Below are positions 33,964 through 43,605 of a DNA stretch of 64,000 bases, piece by piece. Origin of the DNA: Palaemon carinicauda (Eukaryota > Arthropoda > Malacostraca > Decapoda > Palaemonidae); NCBI RefSeq assembly GCF_036898095.1, contig NC_090729.1, forward strand, positions 62,215,436 to 62,279,435, read 5' to 3'. How positions within the stretch are numbered: position 1 is the first letter of the stretch; the number at the start of each line of letters is the position of its first letter. The position numbers and the translations under genes were made by a program. Under the pieces are notes generated by a model. The model made no database searches. It saw only the letters and a list, made by a program, of their open reading frames with translations, and had not been told where the DNA came from.

Positions 33964-34056
<93 letters not shown>
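33964..34056. repeat. (TA)n microsatellite
   Basis: About 93 bases of uninterrupted TA. Open frames across it are artefacts. Confidence 0.98.
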
Positions 34057-34057
<1 letters not shown>

Positions 34058-34305
34058 TGGTCGACTCCAAGTCCATCATTTATGACAATTGTTGTTTACT
34101 TTATGTACTCAGGAGTCAAGAGGTATGGTGGAAGGGTTTTCATTAATAAACAGGAAATCTCCCTTTTTTTTCTCTCTCTCTTTTTTCCTCCAGCCAATTG
34201 ATTTACTCGGAATTACGTGTTATTTCTAGTAACATACGCTATAATATAACCTACCAATTCCTCAGATTTTCTATACAGATTAATTTTTACAATATACGTC
34301 ACTTT

Positions 34306-34331
34306 ACGGGCTGCCTACGGCAAGAGCCCGT
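34306..34331. other. 26-base hairpin shared with the ORF1-only elements
   Basis: ACGGGCT-GCC-TAC-GGC-AAG-AGCCCGT folds into a perfect stem with a short loop. The same arms (ACGGGCT ... CAGCCCGT) recur at 58690-58716 and 61068-61094, near the 3' end of the ORF1-only elements, with a different spacer (TTGTCACTTAAGAC). Confidence 0.7.
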
Positions 34332-34562
34332 GTCTTACACAGTGGTAAGGCAATACGACACACTCAATACATCTTTATTAAGAATTTTTCTCAGTAAACA
34401 AGCAGATTAAAAAAAAAAAAGAAATATGGCAACACTGGGACTTAGATCTTTTGCCATTGGCCTTCTTTTCTTTTCAATCATCTTTACTTTTGACGTCCTC
34501 CACATAAATGGTTTTTCTTTGTCGTCCAACTCATTTTGGTAATTTTTCTGTGAGGTTTCAGG

Positions 34563-35330
34563 ACAAGTTTTGCTTTTTTTCCTAGTGCCATGTAGAGCTC
34601 TGGTTTAAGGCTAACCGTTCCTGTACTTCTTCTATTGTGATTGTTAGATTTTCTTTTGGTTCTAATTTCTCTTTTGTTATTATCACAAGGCCAGAGTGTC
34701 TTTTAAGTATGTCTGGGGTATTATATAGCCTACATCTATCGTTGTAATATCTTCCTGGTTCGCTATTTCATTTTCATATTCATTCCGTTTTTCTTCATTC
34801 CAACCTAAGTCTATTTTAATTTCATGCTTATAATATATGGTTTTCCAGTATTCAATTCATTTCTGTTTTGTTTCTTTATTATCTAGCTCAGTTCATTGCT
34901 CACTATAAAGTTTTATTACCTTACCATTGGCTTTCTGTCTGCTCCTTGTTCTGTCAATTTTTTCCCAGAGTTTTATTCTGTTTTTTTTTTTTTAATCCTT
35001 CTTTTTTCAAAAAACAGTAATTTCCTTCTTTATCACTTCTTGCACTTCTCTCTTATTTTTAACATCTGTATTTATTTCATTTCTTTTCTTTCTCTTTGGG
35101 TCCTTCCTTTCCTTTATTCCTTTCAATATTTCATCATTCAATTAGAGTTTTTCCTCTGTCTTCTCTTCGGTGTGTAGTCTTTTTTTTTAATACTTTCACA
35201 CTTTTTTCTTACGCAGCCTCTTGTATTAAGAGGTCCATTACTTCTATTCCGTTAGATTGTCTATCTCTTATTGTTTCTTCTACTCTTGTGATATATTCTC
35301 TTGAGCTATTTGCTTGACCTTCACGTCCCG
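34563..35330 (-). pseudogene. non-LTR retrotransposon RT N-terminal region, heavily decayed
   Basis: On the minus strand the sequence reads, over several frames, KLYSEQ, IEYWKTIYYKHEIKIDLGWN, IIPQTYLKD, TITIEEVQERL and LKPELYMALGKKAKLV. An alpha-helical charged stretch ending in 'EEVQERL...LKPELYMAL' is what one sees between endonuclease and RT motif 1 in many invertebrate non-LTR elements (K-x-P-G-x-D-x-x-x-P-E-x-Y). Stops are frequent and the RT core is missing. The long pyrimidine-rich plus-strand frames here are shadows. Assignment is tentative. Confidence 0.4.
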
Positions 35331-35334
35331 TCAT

Positions 35335-36410
35335 TCATGAAAGACAGAAGACAACAAAAGCATACGATAGGATAAATCTACTGTGGAAAATATTTTTTGA
35401 TTGAATGTGAGTGGGAAATGATTGTTGTTCACGGAATGTCGCCCTAAACATGCAACAAAGAATTAATGGAGGAGGATAAGAGCCCTATATAATCACTGAA
35501 GGGCAATACACCCTGGCAATGATTTTAGCGATGAAGTTCACGAACCTCAAGGCTAGAAAAAAGCTTCATCATTCGTGCAAAGACCTATAAAACTTCATAT
35601 GTGACTGAATGATTTTATCATTACTAAAGTCATCTCACTCTCAAGAACTATTTTAGAGATGCCATTGAAATACTGAACAGGAATTTACGTTAATCTACAC
35701 AATATTGTTGAAGGCGGTGGATGGGACCAGGAATGTAGCCTATTATAAGAAAGTTATGATATGAATCTTCACCTTCAAAGCAAAGCAAAAAAACTTATAC
35801 TGTAAATCCAATTACTCTCTTCATTATCTCGGGAACAAATGTCTCGTACCAAGATTATTATATTACAAACACATAAACATTCAAATAAAAGGAGGTTTGC
35901 ATTTTAAATATGTCAATCTACAAGTTTTCAGATGTTCGTTTATCAAAGTCACCTAAAGAAGACAAAAGCTAGAAATGGACGACTTGACCAACCAGGGCTT
36001 TGCTTTTCTCTTCTCGCGAGGACCAAGAGTTCAGGAAAAAGAAAGTAAAGATAATTAAGGTTACGGACCTCCTCATGAAAAAGGTTAAGATAAATCAAGA
36101 TTGAAGATTGAACCAGTGAGATAGTATATAGTTAAAGAAAATGAAAGAATAATAGGATAATCCTGGAAGTCGTATTGCTTTCTTAATTGCTCTACAATTC
36201 TGAAGTATTCAAAATATTTCCTCAAGACAAAAAAATATAAAAATAAAAATCCAATTATAAGAACTTTATGAAAAATAAATAATTTTTGAATTCGATTTAA
36301 TTTAAAAAAAAATTGCGTCCTAATAAATTCGTCATTAGCATAAAGAATTAGAAATATTCAAGATAATGTTCATACTTTCAAGAATCGAATCTGTTTCCTA
36401 CAATATTTTC
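35335..36410 (-). repeat. R1 unclassified interspersed repeat, copy 1 (inverse)
   Basis: The inverse of this stretch matches 63427-64000 almost base for base over its right half (for example CTCGCGAGAAGAGAAAAGC, GAGGAGGTCCGTAACCTTAA) and matches 57667-58230 more loosely over its left half (GATTATATAG, TTAATTCTTTGTTGCATGTT). It codes for nothing recognisable and shows no LTR, TIR or poly-A end. It contains at 36365-36399 the unoccupied form of the target of the ORF1-only element. Confidence 0.85.
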
Positions 36411-36559
36411 AGATTGTAACGAACCAGCGGTACCTCATTCTTAAAAAAACTTTTGAAAGGGGTGAGTGACAACACAGCCCTTGAAATTATTCTTCAATTA
36501 CCTTATCGTTTATCACCTACCACAAATATAGAAATTTCTTTGAAGTCACAAGATGATTA

Positions 36560-39257
36560 ATTTGCAGTATATTCAGGGTTTATTCTATCTTTGACTGATA
36601 CGAACTTTCTATTATTCAGGGACACTCAAGGGGGAATGTTAGTGACAGAATGTGGAACAGTACAATAATGGAATAAAACTTGAGCCAAGCGTGTTATGAA
36701 TGATTCACCACTTTGGTATTTCTGAAGCAATTCTTTTACAACCCTTACCCCCCTCTCTGCTTGACCATTACTTGTTGGTGAATAAGGAGGAGGAGTTATA
36801 TGAATAATGCCATTGTTCTCCAAAAACTATTTAAATTTACTGTTGGTGAAACATGAAGCATTATCTGATACGAGTGTGTCACACAACCCATTACGTGAAA
36901 ACACCAAACGCAAAGCGTCAATTCTTTCATTTGCACTCGAACTATGCACTATTTCCACTTCTATATACTTACTAAGCGCATCTACAACAATAAGACATGT
37001 ATGAGATTCATAGAAAAAATAGTCTATATGAACACGAGACCAAGGCCTTGGTGGAGTAGGCCATAATACATGTTGATTTTTACTTGGTCTTGTTTGAACA
37101 GACTGACACAACTCACAATTTTTAACCAGCCTTTCAACATCATTATCAATGTTAGGGTACTAGATAAGAGAGTGCACTAAAGACTTCATACTACATATTC
37201 CTGGATGGCCTACATGAAATTTCTGTAATACCAATTGCCGTACAGAATGAGGAATTAAAACACTATTCTGATACAAAATGCAGCCTTCCATAATAGACAT
37301 ATCCTTCAGAACGTTCTTATATGGCAACAAGTTAGACTTAGCATTGATAGGAACTCCGTATTTTATATAATGTTTCAATTTAGATAAATTTTTATCCTTG
37401 TCTGTCTCCTTTTGAATTTCAACACAGGTTATATTCATATCTGACAGGGAATTCTCAGTAAAGATTAGTTCATATGGCCCACAATCATGACCATATTCAG
37501 GTAGAGGCAGTCTACTTAAACAATCACTGTTAACATTATCTGTGCCTTTTGAATATTCAAAACAATAATTAATCTGAGATAGTCTTATATACCAATGCTG
37601 TAACCTAGCAGAACATGTGAAAGGTACGCCTTCTGTATGGGAGAACAATTTTCGTAAAGGTTGTTGATCATTCCTAATGATGAATTTTGAACCAAGAAGA
37701 TATTCTCTGAATTTTTCACACCCAAACACCACAGACAATGCCTCTCTTTCAAGATTTGAGTAATTACGTTCTGCATTGCTCAGAGTACGTGATGCAAATA
37801 TTACAGGCAGCCACTGAGAGTAGGCCTACATATCTTTACCCTGCATCAGTACAGCAGCAATTCCATATACTGAACTGTTTGTTTCTAACAAGGTTTCATA
37901 ACCTGGAATAAACAATTGCAGAGCCCTATGAGATGTGAACAATAACTTAACATTATCATAGAACTTCTGTTGTTCCAGATTCCATACAAATCTTGCAATT
38001 TTATGCAATAATCTATACAATGGAGCAAACTCGTCAATGAATTTAGGAATAAACTGTTTATAATAGTTACACAGTCCCAAGAATGCTTGCAATTGCTTTA
38101 AATCTTTGGGTGCAGGGGCATCAACAATGGAACAAACTTTTCCAGGGTCAGTATGCACCGCCTTATTATTGAATATATGCCCTAAATAATGCACCTCTTC
38201 TGTAATAAAAGAAATATTTATTGTTATTAACTTTGATTCCAGCATCCTGAAGAGTATTTGATACTTTCCTCAAGGTAACAATATGCTCATCAACATTAGG
38301 AGACAAAATAAGTAGATCATCCTGGTAAATAATCAAATTATTAATGTCATTCAGTAACTGCAACATAAATGACTGGAATATACTGGGACTAGCTCGTAAG
38401 CCAAATGGGAGGTAATTGTATTGATACAACCCTTCACAAGTGTCAATTGTTGTATATTTCTTAGATTCTTCATCTAATGGCAACTGTAAAAATGCATGTG
38501 CTAAATCAATTTTAGAGAAAACTGTTGCAGAGCCAACTTGTGCAATGACCTCGTCAATAGAGGGTAGTGGAGTCTGCACTGGATCGAGGAATTTATTGGC
38601 TGTAACTGAAAAATCCCCACATATCCAAATGTGAGTCTCATCCTTCATGACATTAATTGTGGGTGAAGCCCAATCACTGGAATATACCTTTGATATCTTA
38701 CCACTAGCAATTAACCTGTCAAGTTCTTCGGTTACCTTACTTTGTAAACGCAATGGAACAGGTCGAGCTATTGCAAATATTGGCTTTGCATCAGACATGA
38801 CATTTAAGGAGACAGTATGTTTCACGTCAGACTGAAATTCATCATGTAAATATGCTTTGAATTCAGACAAAATTCTATTCCTGACATCATCATATTTACT
38901 CACATTTACATTATTTACCTTATCAGAATGTTTCATAAAATCAGGTAACACAAGTTTAACCCTCTTTTGACATAAATCCCTACCCAACAAATTAACATTT
39001 CTAGAATTTACAATTAAGAATTTGTGTTTCAACATTTTGTGACCATTAGTCACAGTTACATAAGCTTCTCCACATAAATTTATAGCATTTCCACTGTATC
39101 CACGAACATGGTGTTTTGTTGGAGAAATAACAACACGGGCTCTGGCTGCATCACTTTGACATATTGTAGACACATGACTTCCACTATCAATTTTAAAATC
39201 GACTTTCTGATTGTTAATAAAACCGCTCAACCTATATGGTGAATCAGATAAAGGCAC
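36560..39257 (-). pseudogene. gypsy pol: protease, RT, RNase H, integrase (broken)
   Basis: Protease: VDFKIDSGSHVSTI (residues about 15-28 of the 39257-38166 frame), followed by NLLGRDL. RT in the same frame: DWASPTINVMK, FSKIDLAHAFLQL, YNYLPFGLRASPSIFQ and catalytic IIYQDDLLI (YQDD). The end of the thumb, YLGHIF, is in the next frame (38245-37826) with AFLGLCNYYKQFIPKF and the start of RNase H (ETNSSVYGIAAVLMQ). 37738-37160 holds VFGCEKFREYLLG, NDQQPLRKLF, GTDNVNSDCLSRLP and the integrase zinc region start. Integrase: HIDYFF (first D), LVSDNASCF (second D), PYSPTSNGQAERGV (E). All catalytic residues remain; four frame breaks inactivate it. The pattern fits invertebrate K02A2.6/mag-like gypsy clades. 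Confidence 0.92.
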
Positions 39258-39264
39258 AGTGAGT

Positions 39265-40168
39265 TTATTCTAAAAAAGATTCTACCCTTCGCTGAGAACA
39301 TTCACACCGGTCTTCTACGACACTAACATCATCATCCGTCTGGTCACAGCGTGCCATCCCCTTATGCTGCGTTGCCATATCTCCCTGGGTCGTTGCTGCA
39401 TCCCTCGGAGTTGCTTCAGAGGCTGCATGCAATGATTTTGCAGTGGATTTGCAACACCTAGCAAGGTGACAAGTTTTCTGGCATTTCATGCATTTCAGTT
39501 TCATGGCAAAACAATCATTAGCAAAATGATTTGCTTGTTGACCACACCTTATGCAAATATATAAAGTACAAGCCTTTTTAATACCTTTAGCCCTATGTTC
39601 AGTAACTTTATAGCTTGTGTGATGATTGCATTCTGGCTTTATATCCTGAGCATCAGCAGAAAATGTTGCCAGTAGTTCCGCCTTCTCAACACACTCGTAA
39701 AATGACTTGTTTTCACAGTCTTGTAACAAACCACTCAGAATGCTGGAGACCTTAAGCCACTCATAAATGCATCTCACAGAGACCTGTCCCGACAGCAATC
39801 TTTATAATTGCAATTTGAACATAAGTCTTTTAATGGATGTGCATAGTTTTCAATAGATTCATCCGGAGGTTGTTTCCTATTCAGGAATTGTACACCGCTG
39901 CACCTATCACACTCTTTTTAACCTCATACTGAGCAATTAACTTTTCTTCGATATTTTTGTACATGGTGTCTGACAGTTTCATTGGTTCAAGTCTCCGTTG
40001 CATATCAGTAACGACATTTAAAGGAAGAGATTTGACCAAAATACAAACCTTCTTGGTACTGTCTTCTCCAGCTTGCTACAGTAAATCAGCAGATTGAACT
40101 GTGAATCTTTCAAGAAACTCAACTACAGTTTCTAAGCTAGGATTAAATGCTGGACACTGTGTAGCCAT
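39265..40168 (-). pseudogene. gypsy gag with two CCHC knuckles (broken)
   Basis: The ATG at 40168 opens MATQCPAFNPSLETVVEFLE, 30 bases after the primer-binding site. A stop near 40077 and a frameshift near 39895 interrupt a capsid-like region (KVCILVKSLPLNVVTDMQRR, NRKQPPDESIENYAH). The C-terminal frame (39798-39265) keeps two CX2CX4HX4C-type knuckles, CIRCGQQANHFANDC and CMKCQKTCHLARCC, which would bind RNA. After them is a low-complexity Ala/Thr tail. It lies directly upstream of protease with an 8-base gap and a change of frame. Confidence 0.85.
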
Positions 40169-40209
40169 GGTTAATCAATTTATTTTCCGTTGTATTTCTC
40201 GTCGCCACT

Positions 40210-40438
40210 TGTAATATTCCTGCTTTAGTTCTATTTTAGTTGTTCTCTGTAAAGATGCATGCAGAAAAAGGAAATGAAAAGACGAGTTCTTAAAGAGAGA
40301 TATATTCTCTAGTACATGGAGGCAGACACTGACTTGATTTTAAATTCAATTGCCCAGCGGCTGGAGTAATGACGTAATGAAAACGTCACAACAATAACAG
40401 AAAATCATGACGTAATGATGACGTCACTACAATAACAC
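40210..40438 (-). mobile_element. 5' LTR of the gypsy element with doubled ATF/CRE-like sites
   Basis: On the minus strand it starts TGTTATTGTAGTG and ends GGAATATTACA, directly followed by AGTGGCGACGAG, a common gypsy primer-binding site. The U3 part carries a duplicated ~43-base block with TGACGTCA-like sites (ATGACGTAATGATGACGTCA at 40408-40428 and ATGACGTAATGAAAACGTCA at 40369-40389). The outer boundary is inferred from TG...CA only. Confidence 0.6.
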
Positions 40439-40582
40439 AAAATGGAATTGATCATAGGTTAAGATAAACTAAAGTAATATATAACAAAAACCTTGGGAAT
40501 TTTTTTTGCCGAAATCAGGTACAAGCTTACTTGCTTTAAGAACTTCAAACGTAGCAGGGAGTGTGGCTTTCTTTCTGTTACT

Positions 40583-41031
40583 CTAAGAAAGCTCCCGGAG
40601 TTTTTTCTGGTGTCTTATCTCCGCTTCTCGTTCCTTCTCTCTTGCTTCTCGTTCCTTCTCTCTTGCTTCTCGTTCCTTCTCTCTCGCTTCTGCTCTCTTC
40701 TCTTCTAGATAGAGCTCCCGTTCGGTCGTTTCCTTCTTTTCCTTCTCTAACTGCAATTGAAGCCTTATTTTCTCTACTTCTATGTCTACTGGAACAAGCG
40801 GAAGTACTCCTTCTGCAATTTTGAGTGCTTGTGCTTCTTCATCATCTTCAATAATCCCCCAATTGATTAAATAATCTAAAATATTACTCAGTAATCTAGC
40901 CTTCACATAAGTAGGATAAAACATAATGTTACATTTTGCTGTAAGGTCCCTCAGATCCTGTTTAGTAGCATACCTGAGCGTAGATAACTTCTTTTCGAGT
41001 TACCAACAAAGCTATCTAGATTAGAAGGCAT
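40583..41031 (-). pseudogene. gag N-terminus of a second gypsy family
   Basis: ATG at 41031 gives MPSNLDSFVGNSK; a one-base shift near 40990 leads to KLSTLRYATKQDLRDL and on into ARLLSNILDYLINWGIIEDD. Then comes a long charged coiled-coil: KIRLQLQLEKEKKETTEREL followed by four copies of AREKERE. The frame stops at 40583, before any CCHC knuckle or pol. N-terminal capsid regions ending in an E/K/R coiled coil are found in several arthropod gypsy gag proteins. It is unlike the gag at 39265-40168, so two elements are joined here. It is the plausible start of the element whose primer site is at 41952-41975. Confidence 0.6.
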
Positions 41032-41951
41032 TTTTAACAAGGGTTAATTACTCACTAAACAACACTTATGTAAATACAACAAATCCTACCAACCTAACAA
41101 TGAATGGCTGACTAAACGTGAATATATTAACTTAAAGTTGATCATTCTAAACAGTATTCGTATTTATAAGATAAAGTTATCAGTAGCTACACGCACATTG
41201 CTCCTAAGATTACATTGCACGTAAACAAACGTAATAAGTTATATATACTATCAAGAACCTATTCTGAGGAATTTAAGGTAACTGCAGCCCAACGCTATTA
41301 CTGCACTTATAATAGAACGCTAACCAAACCGAGAAGAGTATTTAAATACGAATAACAACAACTGCAAGTTACGGAATGGTAATTACCCAGGGATTTACGC
41401 AGCAACCTGGTTAAATCACAAGTCTAATCTTGTGAAGTTAAACTAGCGCAGTTCGGTAATTGTAGAAAGTCTGGAATCCCGGAGTGTTTGAGGTACACTA
41501 AAACTGCAAAAATGAACTAAACTTCCGCAATGAGAAGACTTTAAAAAGGAGTACAGTGGACTTTGCTAACCCGAAAGGTGGGGAGCTAATTAACGATGTG
41601 CAAGGTAACATAAGATTAACGTAACTTATCACTTTATATGATAGCGAGGGTGACCATTATTACGGAAAATATTAATGAGGCGGGCATAAGAGGCGATACT
41701 CGCAGAGATCCCTGTCAATTAACACTTGTTATCGACTTATTTGTCAAAAATACATTACCTTGGTTTAAAGAGAAATGCGGTGTATTCTTGCCTGGTAGCT
41801 ACTATCAAACACAGTTTAATGAAAGCGAGGAACAGCGTAGTGTGGCACTAACAGTACAAATTAATGAAGCACAATATCAGGACATATCGTTCACCAACTG
41901 TTCTTAAAAATTCACCAAAAACCTTTCAACAGTTTGTAGTCACACAACAGA
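41032..41951 (-). other. 5' untranslated stretch of the second gypsy family
   Basis: About 920 bases between the gag start and the primer-binding site. Non-coding as far as I can see. A second GGAATCCCGGA phrase at 41471-41481 repeats part of the primer-binding site. Confidence 0.4.
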
Positions 41952-41975
41952 TTTGGAATCCCGGACAGGCCCCCA
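41952..41975 (-). promoter_or_regulatory. tRNA primer-binding site, minus strand
   Basis: On the minus strand TGG-GGGCCTGT is followed by CCGGG and ATTCCAA. That is the complement of a tRNA 3' end: CCA, acceptor stem, T-stem, T-loop. The LTR should therefore lie to the right, from 41976 on; its outer edge is not visible. Confidence 0.6.
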
Positions 41976-42573
41976 AATTATGACATGCCTATGCTGAATG
42001 TCCTCGTATTCAGTGTTAAATACTTTTGCTTATAGATGGCCTTAGCTAACACTCAGTAGGAAGCATAAAAAAAAATATTATTCCACCAACATAAAATCTA
42101 ATCTATGCGAAACCATGGTCAGGTGAACGAAACTCAGAAATCTTCTAATATAATTATTAATTACTAATTATACAAATTAACACTTGAATTATTTAGCACT
42201 TTTACATGAATGGAATGGCTTCAACAAAACACTTCACTAGAATCATTAAATATATAGCAAGTAGTTCAATAATTCAACACAATTAGACAAAATATCTAAA
42301 TAACAAAATGCACTAGTAAAAGGAGAAAGAGCTACAAACACTGTCTTCAAAACAGGAAGAATAAACCTAACTTCACAAGAAGTTTGAAGTACCCAAGTAA
42401 CAAAAGGAAGAATATAAAGGAGGAATAACGGGAAAAGAGACTTTGCTCTGGACCAGGAAGGATAAAAAAGTGAAGTAAGCAATCAACAGAGGTCGTGCGT
42501 ATAGAAAGTAAGAAGGTACTAAAAACAATTTATAATATTCAATATGTACAATAGTGGACCGAAAACTTGACAA

Positions 42574-42696
<123 letters not shown>

Positions 42697-42744
42697 TCTT
42701 GCTCTTTATTATATATGGGAGATTTAGAGTAATTCTCTTAAAGG

Positions 42745-42940
42745 TTTAAAGGTAACTCCTAAGTGGAAAAGGAAAGGTCCAGGGCAGTGGCCTAGAGACT
42801 GACCATATATACAGTACATAAAACTAACACCCAAGCGCCTTCCCTACCCAAGGTAGCTCCAAGAAGTACCCTGGCTGCTGATAGGTCATCAGGTACCTAT
42901 AGGCATGTCAAATCCTTCCTTCCGTAATTCACAGGGACGT
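42745..42940 (-). mobile_element. SINE tail, inverse copy
   Basis: The inverse reads CTACCTTGGGTAGGGAAGG, then ATATATGGTCAGTCTCTAGG and CACTGCCC. This matches the 3' half of the SINE at 43498-43570 (CTACCTTGGGGAGAGAGG, GTATGGTCAGTCTCTAGG). The tRNA-related head is less clear in this copy. Confidence 0.65.
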
Positions 42941-43096
42941 TGGGGTTGTGAACACCAGCGGATAGTTTTTTTTTTTTTTTCTTTTATCTGTGAGCAATGT
43001 TTGATCACGTGACTCACGATGGGTGGATCAGTGACGTCATCCAGTAGGCTGCCAGAGGTATGGTTTTAAGGGTTAAGTTCAATTTTCTCAGTTTTG

Positions 43097-43117
43097 TCGT
43101 TATTATTATTATAATTA

Positions 43118-43148
<31 letters not shown>

Positions 43149-43150
43149 CA
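43097..43150. repeat. (ATT)n microsatellite
   Basis: Imperfect ATT run directly upstream of the SINE-like sequence. Confidence 0.9.
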
Positions 43151-43169
43151 TTATTTTTATTACTACTAC

Positions 43170-43601
43170 TTGCTATTTTACAATCCTAGTTGGAAAAGCA
43201 GGATGCTATAAGCACAGGAGCCTCAAAATGGAAAATAGCCCAGTGAGGAAAGGAAACAAGGAAAAAGGAAATGTTTTAAGAGCAGTAACTTATGGACATA
43301 AGCTTGTGGTAGCCTATTGGAAACGTCCCTGCCTGGCGATCACCAGACTGGGATTCGAGTCCTGGTCCAGCTCAATAGTTCCTTTAGTGTTTACAACCTC
43401 ACCATCATTTTGAGCTACTGATGAAGTTTTTGGGACAGCCTTTACAGTATGTCTATCTGCTGAGTCACCAGCAGACATTGCCTAGTCCTCCCTGATCCTA
43501 CCTTGGGGAGAGAGGGGACATGGGTACTGAACACATGTATGTATGGTCAGTCTCTAGGGCATTGTCCATTGCCTCTGCCGTTCATAAGTGGCCTTTACCC
43601 C
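43170..43601 (+). mobile_element. tRNA-derived SINE with retroelement-tail fragment upstream
   Basis: A tRNA-like head lies at about 43307-43375: box A-like GTGGTAGCCTATTGG, an anticodon-arm stem CTGG-CGATCA-CCAG, and box B GGGATTCGAGTCC. These are the internal RNA polymerase III promoter boxes of a SINE. The unrelated body follows to about 43600 and its tail is repeated, inverse, at 42745. The stretch 43185-43270 matches the repeat at 9255. The acceptor stem does not pair, so it is not a working tRNA gene. Confidence 0.65.
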
Positions 43602-43605
43602 TTAA

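Larger units (their letters stand above)
36560..40438 (-). mobile_element. Ty3/gypsy retrotransposon, 3' truncated, minus strand
   Basis: 5' LTR (40438-40210), primer-binding site, gag and pol in order. The 3' LTR was not found; the R1 repeat lies next to the integrase end. All frames carry shifts or stops. Confidence 0.88.

Noticed and set aside
33888..34146. Ile-Tyr repeat proteins over TA runs (also 42567-42749)
   Set aside because: Translation of a TA microsatellite.
34896..35317. Plus-strand Phe/Leu/Ser-rich membrane-like frames
   Set aside because: They are the complement of an A-rich decayed non-LTR coding stretch on the minus strand.
36630..36660. Plus-strand polypurine tract and TGTTAGTGACAG as an LTR start
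   Set aside because: No plus-strand pol lies upstream; the site is inside the integrase of the minus-strand gypsy element.
41638..41907. Plus-strand 89-residue frame
   Set aside because: It lies in the 5' untranslated part of a minus-strand gypsy element and shows no known motif.
43307..43375. Functional tRNA gene
   Set aside because: Box A, anticodon stem and box B are present, but no acceptor stem pairs and the tail is repeated elsewhere, as in a SINE.
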